Of a DNA stretch of 64,000 nt, positions 52,927 through 60,675 are shown one piece after another (position 1 is the first letter of the stretch; each line of letters begins with the position of its first letter). Made by a program: the position numbers and the translations under genes. Source of the stretch: Enterococcus sp. DIV2402. Its GTDB lineage: Bacteria > Bacillota > Bacilli > Lactobacillales > Enterococcaceae. Under the pieces are notes generated by a model. That model worked only from the letters and a program-made list of their open reading frames with translations. It ran no database searches and had not been told where the DNA came from. The stretch covers positions 1,960,501 through 2,024,500 of the forward strand of contig NZ_CP147251.1 in assembly GCF_017426705.2 (NCBI RefSeq), given 5' to 3'.

Positions 52927-53594
52927 TACTTTTCCTCCAACCAGCGATTTTCAAGTTCAAAATAAGCAGCACGCGTCGCCTCTAGTTCCTCTTTTAAAGC
53001 TTCTATTGCTTGCGATTGTGTCTCTTCAATAAAACGATCGTAATAGTTCACTCCGCCCCCAAACAAATCGTATTCTGGCTGTCTACGTTTGAGCTCTTTA
53101 AATAATTGTTCAGTACCAAATACTCGCAAGCCACGAGCTGTTTTTTTCGCTTTGCCTACTTCTCGCGCTTGCGAGGCGATTAAGCGATAAAGCAACTCTT
53201 GTTCATTGACTTGTAATTCTTGACGTTGCGGTTTTTTAGCGGTCGTAAAATACCCTGGTACCCCAATCTCTTCATTGATATACGAATGAAAAACTAATAC
53301 ACCAATCTGACTGGGGATTTCATCTTGGACTGCTAAATACAATTTTTCAGGTAACACAAAATAATTATAATGACCGACAAACGATAACTTTGCTTTTGAA
53401 CGAAAATCTGCTTTACTAACTTTTAGCTCATAACAACGCCATTCAAACTGATTGGCGATATCTAAACGGCAACTTAGTGTATCGACAATCCCTTGATCAT
53501 CAGGCATTGTGACCTCTTCAATAACAATATCGCCATTTTCTCGACAGGAATAATACAAACTTTCTTCCATTTGAATGGTTAAGGGTGTCTTCAT
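52926..53594 (-). CDS. Probable PD-(D/E)xK nuclease-like protein (MmcB-like)
   Basis: 222 residues. A restriction-endonuclease-like core is suggested by DTLSCRLDIANQFEWRCYELKVSKADFRS: an Asp followed about 13 residues later by ExK on a beta strand, then KLSFVGHYNYFVLPEKL, the pattern of MmcB-type DNA-repair proteins. The C-terminal third is charged and helical (QSQAIEALKEELEATRAAYFELENRW). It is first in a two-gene unit whose promoter carries a LexA-type box. Function is inferred, not established. Confidence 0.65.
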   Translation of the reverse strand: MKTPLTIQMEESLYYSCRENGDIVIEEVTMPDDQGIVDTLSCRLDIANQFEWRCYELKVSKADFRSKAKLSFVGHYNYFVLPEKLYLAVQDEIPSQIGVLVFHSYINEEIGVPGYFTTAKKPQRQELQVNEQELLYRLIASQAREVGKAKKTARGLRVFGTEQLFKELKRRQPEYDLFGGGVNYYDRFIEETQSQAIEALKEELEATRAAYFELENRWLEEK

Positions 53595-53623
53595 AATCGT
53601 TCTCCTTATTTTATGTTAATTAC

Positions 53624-53652
53624 AGAATAGAACATACGTTCACTTTTTGCAA
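53624..53652 (-). promoter_or_regulatory. Promoter with LexA (SOS) box for the nuclease / sce7725-like unit
   Basis: On the minus strand TTGCAA and TATTCT are separated by exactly 17 bases, and the spacer holds GAACGTATGTTC (plus-strand 53630-53641), a perfect GAAC-N4-GTTC as in Gram-positive LexA boxes. A repressor bound there would cover the promoter. Start codon about 30 bases downstream. Confidence 0.72.
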
Positions 53653-53680
53653 GTGAAACTTAAAGATATCTCGGCTTTTA

Positions 53681-55135
53681 TTACACTAGCTTTCCATCTT
53701 TGAGTTCCCACACTTCATCCGCTAATTCAATAAAATGTGGATCGTGCGATGTGAAGAGCACAGTCCCTGTGTATTCTTTCAGGAACGTCTCTAGTGCTTG
53801 AATGGTTGTTAAGTCAATAAAATTTGTAGGTTCATCCAATATTAATAGATTGGATGGTCGTGTAAATAATTGAGCAATCGCAACACGTGTCGCTTCGCCG
53901 CCACTTAATACGGATAATGGTTTTAATACTTCATCTTGTGAAAAACCTAAATGATGTAGCAATGAACGGACAGTACTTTCTGGCCAATCTGTTTCTGTCA
54001 TTAATTCAAGTAATAACGACCGTTGACTAGACAATTGATAGTCCATTTGACGATACGTCTCTATTTTTACTTTTGGTGATAAAACAATACTTGAATGACC
54101 ATCTAAAATTGCTTGAAATAAAGTGGACTTGCCGGCACCATTTGACCCCACAATAGCTACTTTTTTCCCTAAAGGCAATTGAAAGTCCACTTCATCTAAA
54201 ATACGTTTTTGATCATAAGTTACTGTTAGTTTCTCAATGCGTAGCGGATATGGATTATGAATTTCAGCTGTCTCGTGTTTTGGGAACTTAATGCTTGTCT
54301 CTCGCTCCAAGCCTTGAACTTCTTTTAATTGTTCCAAGCGGGCTGTCATGGTTTTGGCTTGTTTATAAAGATTTTTTTGAACGGTATCTTTTTGTTTTGA
54401 AGAAGACAGTCGATCTGGTCGAACATTTTGTTTTTTCTTTTTATCTGAAATTTTTCCGGCTTGTTCTGCTTTTTGTTTTTTCTCTTGAATACCTTTTGTT
54501 AATCGTTGCATTTCTTTTTGATACTCTTGGTGTGCACGTTCTTGACTGTTTTTTTCATGTTCTTTTTGTTGCAGATAGGCATCGTAGTTCCCTTTGTATT
54601 CTGTAATTTTGCCATCTTTTATTTCCCAAATTTTTTCAGCCAATTCATTTAAAAAGAAACGGTCATGACTAATAAACAACAACGTACCGTAATAATAACG
54701 CAATTCTTCAATTAATTGCTGTTTTCCACGCTGATCCAAATGAGTTGTTGGCTCATCCAATAACATCCCTGATTGATAAGTTGAAAGCAATTGCGTTAAA
54801 CGATATTTCGTCATCTCACCCCCACTTAAATTTTGGACATCCGTCGTGGGCACTGTAAAGCGACTTAATAATGCACCGTCTAAATCAGTTATTGATTCTT
54901 CTACCACATCATCCATTTGAGCATAGTACTGAAAATCGATACTTGTCTGAATTGTTCCTTTGGTAGGAGTCAATTGATGCGCAATTAATTTCATTAAACT
55001 TGTTTTCCCAGAACCATTTTCTCCGATAATACCAATTTTTTCATTCATATAAACGTTTAATTCAGGAACGATTACAATCTCTTTTCCTGAATAAATTAAC
55101 TCTAAGTCTTTGATTTGAATAGTTTGTTCTTCCAT
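53681..55135 (-). CDS. ABC-F family ribosome-protection ATPase (Msr-like)
   Basis: 484 residues with two ATPase domains and no membrane helix. Domain one: GENGSGKTS, LSGGEMTKYR, LLDEPTTHLD. A charged linker of about 90 residues (NSQERAHQEYQKEMQRLTKGIQ...) then carries the antibiotic-resistance-domain region. Domain two: GSNGAGKST, LSGGEATRVA, LILDEPTNFID. The length and leader fit the Msr/Lsa/Vga resistance group, which displace macrolides, lincosamides or streptogramins from the ribosome. Spectrum cannot be told from sequence. The RLR leader upstream suggests macrolide induction. Confidence 0.87.
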   Translation of the reverse strand: MEEQTIQIKDLELIYSGKEIVIVPELNVYMNEKIGIIGENGSGKTSLMKLIAHQLTPTKGTIQTSIDFQYYAQMDDVVEESITDLDGALLSRFTVPTTDVQNLSGGEMTKYRLTQLLSTYQSGMLLDEPTTHLDQRGKQQLIEELRYYYGTLLFISHDRFFLNELAEKIWEIKDGKITEYKGNYDAYLQQKEHEKNSQERAHQEYQKEMQRLTKGIQEKKQKAEQAGKISDKKKKQNVRPDRLSSSKQKDTVQKNLYKQAKTMTARLEQLKEVQGLERETSIKFPKHETAEIHNPYPLRIEKLTVTYDQKRILDEVDFQLPLGKKVAIVGSNGAGKSTLFQAILDGHSSIVLSPKVKIETYRQMDYQLSSQRSLLLELMTETDWPESTVRSLLHHLGFSQDEVLKPLSVLSGGEATRVAIAQLFTRPSNLLILDEPTNFIDLTTIQALETFLKEYTGTVLFTSHDPHFIELADEVWELKDGKLV

Positions 55136-55145
55136 GGTTTGATCC

Positions 55146-55319
55146 TTCCTGTTGTAACGAACAGGGATTCCATGTAACTTTTCTATTTAATTAAAAAATG
55201 GACACAAAAAAGGGATAGTCTTATACTATCCCTACGTTCATTTTATCTATGTGTATCTACTTAAAAAGTGCACACTTCACCCATGAATTTCGTTACAAGA
55301 CTTTTGAATTTGTATTAAA
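55146..55319 (-). promoter_or_regulatory. Attenuator region of the ABC-F leader
   Basis: Beyond the leader hairpin and terminator, a perfect 10-base pairing TTGTAACGAA / TTCGTTACAA links 55289-55298 with 55152-55161, spanning the terminator. A local hairpin CCTGTT / AACAGG beside the ribosome site competes with it. The exact antiterminator partner is not clear from reading alone. The frame also stays open as a 60-residue ORF here, but that is a shadow. Confidence 0.6.
55205..55233 (-). terminator. Attenuator terminator before the ABC-F gene
   Basis: On the minus strand GGGATAGT and ACTATCCC form a perfect 8-pair stem (loop ataag) followed by TTTTTT, about 70 bases before the ABC-F start codon and after the leader ORF. 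Confidence 0.88.
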
Positions 55320-55352
55320 TTAACGATTCAAAAGTAAAAAACGTAATCTCAT
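55320..55352 (-). CDS. RLR-type leader peptide of the ABC-F gene
   Basis: A 10-codon ORF reading MRLRFLLLNR with AAAGGTGA upstream. MRLRF plus a final LN is strikingly like the ErmD leader (MTHSMRLRFPTLNQ), in which RLR is the macrolide-dependent arrest motif (the +x+ rule). Codons 6-9 form the 5' arm of a 10-pair hairpin (ACTTTTGAAT / ATTCAAAAGT), so a ribosome held at RLR would keep it open. The candidate promoter is TTGATA-N17-TATTCT on the minus strand (plus coordinates 55397-55425). Confidence 0.82.
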   Translation of the reverse strand: MRLRFLLLNR

Positions 55353-55421
55353 AGATGTAGTCACCTTTCATTCCCCTTTACTTGGTTGATAAAAGTAGAA
55401 TACCATGCTTTTTTATTCTTA

Positions 55422-57302
55422 TCAATGCTTTTGTCTTTGTTCGGCTTGTCTGCGTAATTGTTTTTGTGCTTTTTTTGAGCCACGATCAATATCTCGATTA
55501 AATTTCCGCTCATGATACTCAACAAATAATTGTTCCAAATCATAACCTTGTGGGTATAATTCGCTTGCTGGGACAGCTAGTTTCAAGCGTTTAAGCGAAA
55601 CAGAAATCAGCTGTTTTTCAATAAGTATTTTAGCAGAATATTCATCTTGGTACTCATAAAACAATCCGTACTGCTCATGCTCATTGCTCCAGACACGATC
55701 GCCTTTATGAAACTCTATTTGCGTACTACTTGTTTCGGTTGCTTTTCGTTGATACACGATTTTTTTGGTCGCATAATCCTTATTGTGCAGATATTTTTTT
55801 GCTTGTGTTAGCACTTTAGAATCAATCGCCATTTTTTGAGCAATCCAAAAGGCGTTACTCTCTCCGACTTGATTAAGTAATAAACGATATTGCGGAGTCA
55901 ATGTTTCTGAATCGAATGCCATCGCTGCCGTTTGGAAATCTTCATGTTGTAACGCAAAATCTTTTATTTCACCATAATGCGTCGTTGCTACAATTGTTCC
56001 ACCTTGCTGATACATGGACTCCATTGCTGCAATTGCTAAGGCCGCTCCTTCATTCGGTTCTGTGCCACTGCCAATCTCATCAAGTAAAATCAACGTTTGC
56101 CTAGACGTGTGACGTAGAATTTCGCTAATATTTTTCATATGTCCTGAAAACGTACTTAACGAATTTTCGAGACTTTGTTGGTCGCCAATATCGATAAAAA
56201 TCTTTTTAAACAGTCCAATTGATGAACTGCCATTATGATTGACACAAACACCAAAATAAGTCAGCAAACACACCAACGCAATGGTTTTTAAGACTACGGT
56301 TTTCCCACCAGCATTAGGACCAGTAATAATTAAACCGCGCATTGTTCCAATTTCTAAACTTAAAGGTACTGGATTTGTCAATAATGGATGTTTGACACCA
56401 TCAAAATGCAGTGTCTCTTCTTCATTAATCGTTACTCGTTTTCCGCCAATACTTTGACTGTATTTTGCTTTTGCAAAAATACTGTCCAATTCAACGATAA
56501 TATCCATACAGTAGCTAATTACATCAGCTTCTTCAGCTAGCATCCCGGTTAAAGATGCGAGTACCTGATAGACAATTGCCGTTTCTTCACTTTTCGCGAA
56601 AATCAATTGGTCATTTAATTTTCGCAAACTTTCGGGTTCAATAAATACGGTTGTCCCACGATTGGACCGTTCAATAATCTCACCAGCAATTTTAGACTGA
56701 AAAGTTGTTTTAATTGGTAAGGTATAACGGTCTTCTTTTTTTACAACTAAACGATCTTGCAACCAACCGTTAGTTAATGCGTGTTTTAAGATTTTGTCAC
56801 ATTTTTTCTCAAGTTCATTTTCTAGTTTCATGATTTTTCCACGAATCTTTTTTAACTCACGCGAGGCTTCGGATTTCACCCGATTACCGGCAATAGCTTC
56901 GTAAATAGCATCAATGATGTGATGAAAATCCGTTAAGTCTTTCGTATAGCTTCTTAATAATGGTGTTTGGTACTGATTTTTCTCAAAAAAGCGTGCAATC
57001 AGACGAAACGATCGTAAAAAATCCCCGTATTCTGTTAATTCACTGGCTTCTAAAATAGCACCTTTTTCAATTTTAGTCGTCAAATGTTTAATTTGACTCA
57101 ATCCCATAAATGGTACATGTTGGCCGGATGCCAAAATTAACATCGCTTCATTCGTTTCTGTTAAACGTTTTTGAACGGTTTGATAATTGGTCGCCGGTTC
57201 TTTGCCAGCTAATAATTCTTTTGCATAGTCACTAATACAACGCTGAATAATCTGTTCTTTGATTAAATTAAATTCGGTTGCTTGAAATAAGGTTTTATTC
57301 AT
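55422..57302 (-). CDS. MutS2-like ATPase lacking the Smr domain
   Basis: 626 residues. It has the MutS core III / lever, a coiled clamp (SRELKKIRGKIMKLENELEKKCDKILK) and the ABC-type ATPase with GPNAGGKTVVLKT, TLILLDEIGSGTEPNEGAAL and the STFSGHMKNISEIL signature region. A KOW-like domain follows (KGDRVWSNEHEQYGLFYEYQDEYSAKI). MutS2 proper is about 780 residues and ends in an Smr nuclease domain, absent here; the end is a basic tail (DRGSKKAQKQLRRQAEQRQKH). Known MutS2 acts on collided ribosomes, so this may be a ribosome-rescue relative. ATG 57302 follows AAAGGAAT. Confidence 0.85.
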   Translation of the reverse strand: MNKTLFQATEFNLIKEQIIQRCISDYAKELLAGKEPATNYQTVQKRLTETNEAMLILASGQHVPFMGLSQIKHLTTKIEKGAILEASELTEYGDFLRSFRLIARFFEKNQYQTPLLRSYTKDLTDFHHIIDAIYEAIAGNRVKSEASRELKKIRGKIMKLENELEKKCDKILKHALTNGWLQDRLVVKKEDRYTLPIKTTFQSKIAGEIIERSNRGTTVFIEPESLRKLNDQLIFAKSEETAIVYQVLASLTGMLAEEADVISYCMDIIVELDSIFAKAKYSQSIGGKRVTINEEETLHFDGVKHPLLTNPVPLSLEIGTMRGLIITGPNAGGKTVVLKTIALVCLLTYFGVCVNHNGSSSIGLFKKIFIDIGDQQSLENSLSTFSGHMKNISEILRHTSRQTLILLDEIGSGTEPNEGAALAIAAMESMYQQGGTIVATTHYGEIKDFALQHEDFQTAAMAFDSETLTPQYRLLLNQVGESNAFWIAQKMAIDSKVLTQAKKYLHNKDYATKKIVYQRKATETSSTQIEFHKGDRVWSNEHEQYGLFYEYQDEYSAKILIEKQLISVSLKRLKLAVPASELYPQGYDLEQLFVEYHERKFNRDIDRGSKKAQKQLRRQAEQRQKH

Positions 57303-57389
57303 GTGAGTATTCCTTTCTACTATCAAAAGATACCTTGAAAAAAACAGAGTGATCTACTCGTTTTCAAATATTCGTTATGCAAAAAGCAT

Positions 57390-57530
57390 AAAAAAGGCAA
57401 TAGGAAGCCCTATTACCTTATCGTATCATTCGTTGATTCAATAGGTATCTTTAGGCATAACAAATAAACCTAGCATATTTTTGGTTTATTTGTATTCAAT
57501 TGCTTAATTAGATACCTTGCACACTCACAA
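57390..57530 (-). promoter_or_regulatory. Transcription attenuator before the mutS2-like gene
   Basis: On the minus strand, A (AGGTATCT, 57510-57517) pairs with B (AGATACCT, 57443-57450), with an inner perfect stem CAAATAAACC / GGTTTATTTG (57483-57492, 57461-57470). B's CCTATT (57440-57445) can instead pair with AATAGG (57409-57414), which is the 5' arm of a terminator AAGGTAATAGG / CCTATTGCCTT followed by T. So A:B permits termination and B:C prevents it. Promoter candidate TTTACA-N17-TATAAT lies at plus coordinates 57569-57597. Confidence 0.65.
57508..57528 (-). CDS. Candidate leader ORF before the mutS2-like gene
   Basis: GTG AGT GTG CAA GGT ATC TAA (6 residues, VSVQGI) with GAGGGA seven bases upstream. 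The end of the ORF is the 5' arm of an attenuator helix, so a stalled ribosome would unmask the second arm. Very short and lacking a known arrest motif, so only moderately supported. Confidence 0.4.
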   Translation of the reverse strand: MSVQGI

Positions 57531-57601
57531 AAAGTCCCTCTTTCAGAAAACGAGTTTTTACAAGTTGAATTATAACAAGTCCTTTAAACTCTGTAAAGTT
57601 T

Positions 57602-58054
57602 TTAAGGGTTTAATTCTTGAAATGCCTGCCATAAATGATCGCAGTCTTCGCGGTGACCAATTTCTTCCATCTCAAAAGCTGTTTTATCACTACCATCTAA
57701 ATAATTTCGCAGATGCATATCAGAGAACCCGTATTTTGCAGCATCCTCGCGCGTGTTACTGTAATATACTTTTTTGATATTGGCCCACATCATGACGCCT
57801 ACACACATTGGACAAGGTTCACAGGTCGCATAAACTTCACAATCTGATAAATCCATCGTATTTAATTTTTTACATGCTTCTCGCACGGCGACCATTTCGG
57901 CATGCGCAGATGGATCGGTATCGCGCATCATCGTATTGCCAACCGCTACTACAATTTCTCCATTGCGAACAATCGTTGCCCCAAACGGTCCTCCGTCGCC
58001 ACGCTTCATTCCTTCAAGTGTCGCTTTGGTTGCTAATTGAAAGTATTTATTCAT
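57602..58054 (-). CDS. guaD: Guanine-deaminase-like nucleoside/nucleobase deaminase
   Basis: 150-residue zinc deaminase with HAEMVAVREA (ligand His and catalytic Glu) and CEPCPMCVGV (two Cys ligands). It is closer to Bacillus GuaD than to TadA by length and the C-terminal region (EEIGHREDCDHLWQAFQEL). Converts guanine to xanthine in that family. Last gene of the minus-strand purine/oxamate block, 22 bases after the permease gene. Confidence 0.8.
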   Translation of the reverse strand: MNKYFQLATKATLEGMKRGDGGPFGATIVRNGEIVVAVGNTMMRDTDPSAHAEMVAVREACKKLNTMDLSDCEVYATCEPCPMCVGVMMWANIKKVYYSNTREDAAKYGFSDMHLRNYLDGSDKTAFEMEEIGHREDCDHLWQAFQELNP

Positions 58055-58075
58055 TTTTCTCGCTCCTTAGATATT

Positions 58076-59524
58076 TTATTTATTTTTATCGATAAAAGTT
58101 AACAGTGTATATAAAACAAACGAACTAATTAATCCTGAAAAGAATGCAAAATCATTAATCATTTTTAATAAACTAACATTAGGGAAAAAGGCTCCTACCA
58201 TCGAAAGAGTAAAACTAATTGCTAAGACAATTACGGCACGGCGATTGTATTTCATACTTAGTGGACTGTTTTCAGCTGCATAAATCTCTTGCAAATTCAA
58301 CTGCCCTTTTTTATTGATAAAGAAATCTGACAACATAATACCTGCAATCGGTCCAAACATTGACCCAATGAAACTATAAAATAAGAATAAGTTATTAATA
58401 ATTTTCCAAGGAAGGATTAAAACACCAATGATACCAGTTACAATCCCACCTGTTTTGACATTGAATAAGTTAGGTGCTAAAGAGGTTAATTGTAAACCTG
58501 CTGGGAACAAATTACCAAATACGACAAAAGCAGTTGCCCCTAAATTCAACGCCATAATTAAGACAATTACCGCAAGTGAGCTGTCCATTTGATCAATAGC
58601 CATGACGATATCAAAATTTTGCATTTCCGGAAAAGCAATTGCTGTACCTGCAAATAAACTTACACAAGTGATGGCAAATAAAATGTAAGAAAAAATAAAG
58701 CCTAAGGGTAAACCAATAATCATTGACTTTAAATCTTTTGCTCGTTGTGTAAAGTCTCCAATATTAACAATCGGACCCGCCCAGTTAGAGACTAATGCAC
58801 TCACACAAGCGATAAATAAAGCAGTGTTGAATTGCGCATTTGCAGGTGCATAATTCATGACGTTCTCCATACCACCCGCAATATTAATCGCCCATACAGC
58901 AGCACCAATAATAAATAGATACACTATCGGAGACGCATATGTGCCTAATTTATCAATAACTTTTGTTCCACCCATAAATAAACCAACTGTTATCACCCAT
59001 ACAAGGACAAAACTAATCGCAGTATAAATGGGTAACCCTAGGAATGTAGCTTCTCCACCAATGGATGTATAACCTGGAAAAATCCGATTAAATATGACAT
59101 CCATCGCCCGAGCAGTAACAAAGCTTTGCGTTCCAAAAAAGACAACACCAGCAATTAATCCTCTTGCTAAAGCTGGAATAATGGACCCCTTCACTCCAAA
59201 GACGGACCGTAAAACCATGGTAAACGGAATCCCATATTTCGCCGAAGCAATCCCGTTAATGACATAAAAGAACGAAACAATCACTGCTGAAGTCATCACC
59301 GCAGCAAGAACTTGTTTGGAGTTTAAACCAAGCATAAAAAATCCGGCAACAGTCATATAAGACAAAATGTTGTGAACAGAGCCCATCCATAATGTCGTGA
59401 ACTGCATAATTCCCCAATCACGCTCTTCTTGATTTTTTGGGCGTAACTCTTCTGCTACAGTAGTAAAATCAACTGATTCTTCAATAAATGGATCTTGGTT
59501 GTTCATCGTAATATTTTCAGCCAT
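58076..59524 (-). CDS. NCS1 family nucleobase permease
   Basis: 482 residues with about twelve helices. It has RSVFGVKGSIIPALARGLIAG in the early region, NWAGPIVNIGDFTQRAK and PIAGIMLSDFFINKKG, which mark nucleobase:cation symporters of the NCS1 group (CodB/allantoin type). The linked deaminase, FdrA-type proteins and PucR regulator suggest a purine, allantoin or related nitrogen compound. AGGATAACC precedes the ATG. Confidence 0.85.
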   Translation of the reverse strand: MAENITMNNQDPFIEESVDFTTVAEELRPKNQEERDWGIMQFTTLWMGSVHNILSYMTVAGFFMLGLNSKQVLAAVMTSAVIVSFFYVINGIASAKYGIPFTMVLRSVFGVKGSIIPALARGLIAGVVFFGTQSFVTARAMDVIFNRIFPGYTSIGGEATFLGLPIYTAISFVLVWVITVGLFMGGTKVIDKLGTYASPIVYLFIIGAAVWAINIAGGMENVMNYAPANAQFNTALFIACVSALVSNWAGPIVNIGDFTQRAKDLKSMIIGLPLGFIFSYILFAITCVSLFAGTAIAFPEMQNFDIVMAIDQMDSSLAVIVLIMALNLGATAFVVFGNLFPAGLQLTSLAPNLFNVKTGGIVTGIIGVLILPWKIINNLFLFYSFIGSMFGPIAGIMLSDFFINKKGQLNLQEIYAAENSPLSMKYNRRAVIVLAISFTLSMVGAFFPNVSLLKMINDFAFFSGLISSFVLYTLLTFIDKNK

Positions 59525-59529
59525 TGTGG

Positions 59530-60660
59530 TTATCCTCCATTTTTTTCTATCAATTTTTGTGATTGTGCAGCATGTTCACTAAATAATGAATTCGCTGGTT
59601 GAAGCTTGTCTGCTTCAATCATTATCTCATACGCTGCATGATGTTTACCTAAACTACGAAGACTATTTGCTTTATGGAACAAATAATCTACTCGATTGGG
59701 TGCTTGTTTCAGCAATTCGTCCATCATTAGAATTGCCTCTTGATGGCGACCAATTTCTCTTAAGTAATTTGATTTATGATAGATAAAAAAGGATCGATTG
59801 CCTTTTTGTGCTCCTTTATCAAAGAAAGCGATTACTTGTTTTTGATCACCTATTTTTTTATAAAGATTTGCTAAATAATAAGCAAATTGGGTATCTTGTT
59901 GAAAACCTTTCGCATAATAATACCGAGCAGCATCCAATTGATTCAAACATTCATAGCTCAAACCTAAATAATACAATTGCTCTAAAGATTCATCCATTTT
60001 AAGCAATTTTTGGATACTTTGATAACAGTTATTTGCGCGAATGAGTGTTTTAATTTCAGTAAAGGGACTTGTGGGATACGCTGCATTTAATAAACACTCA
60101 ATCGTTTCTTTTTTGAATTCTGTCGCATACTCACAAGCATCTTTTTGATCGAAATCTTTAATCGAGATATCCGCTTGAGAAGTAACTAATTCTTCGACGA
60201 TATCTCGATAAAGAAAGCCATCATCGCCTAATACAACAGCTTCTAAAAGTGCAGTCCAACCAAGACGATTGACATGATTGACTGGCACTCCAGCATCTAG
60301 GGCTTGCTGAACGACACGAATAAACCCCTTCTCACTAGATGGTAACAAAGCTGAACCTCCAAAACGATTTACTTGAGTTAAATCTGGTGAATAGCACAGA
60401 AGTAGCTGAAACATTTCAGAAAAACCATTAGCTGCTGCTGCAATAAAAGGTGACAGCATTGTATGATCTTTTGTATTAGGACTAAACCCCTTGTTTAATA
60501 AAACCGCAGCAATTGCTACTTGGTTAGTTGCTACTGCTAAATGAAGAGGAGTTTGTCCCTCTTCATTTACAGAGTGTACATCAATGGCGTGTGTTGATAA
60601 TTCATCCAACACGGCATCTAGTTGCTTTTGTTTAATGCTATCAAAAATTGTTTTTGTCAT
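59530..60660 (-). CDS. Ankyrin-repeat plus TPR-repeat protein
   Basis: 376 residues. The first half has ankyrin repeats (EEGQTPLHLAVATNQVAIAAVLL, MLSPFIAAAANGFSEMFQLLL, GGSALLPSSEKGFIRVVQQALDAG, GWTALLEAVVLGDDG). The second half has tetratricopeptide-like helices (FAYYLANLYKKIGDQKQVIAFFDKG, PNRVDYLFHKANSLRSLGKHHAAYEIM). Both are protein-binding scaffolds. Such proteins appear next to FdrA/DUF1116 and permease genes in Firmicutes. ATG 60660 after GGTGGAATCAG; function unknown. Confidence 0.8.
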   Translation of the reverse strand: MTKTIFDSIKQKQLDAVLDELSTHAIDVHSVNEEGQTPLHLAVATNQVAIAAVLLNKGFSPNTKDHTMLSPFIAAAANGFSEMFQLLLCYSPDLTQVNRFGGSALLPSSEKGFIRVVQQALDAGVPVNHVNRLGWTALLEAVVLGDDGFLYRDIVEELVTSQADISIKDFDQKDACEYATEFKKETIECLLNAAYPTSPFTEIKTLIRANNCYQSIQKLLKMDESLEQLYYLGLSYECLNQLDAARYYYAKGFQQDTQFAYYLANLYKKIGDQKQVIAFFDKGAQKGNRSFFIYHKSNYLREIGRHQEAILMMDELLKQAPNRVDYLFHKANSLRSLGKHHAAYEIMIEADKLQPANSLFSEHAAQSQKLIEKNGG

Positions 60661-60675
60661 CTGATTCCACCACAC

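Noticed and set aside
55361..55543. 60-residue ORF across the end of the mutS2-like gene and the ABC-F leader
   Set aside because: Low-complexity Asn/Lys-rich product in a shifted frame of the mutS2-like gene, with no ribosome site.
57439..57477. ORF MLGLFVMPKDTY in the mutS2-like leader
   Set aside because: No ribosome-binding site lies before its ATG and it sits inside a stable predicted stem; the VSVQGI ORF is better placed.
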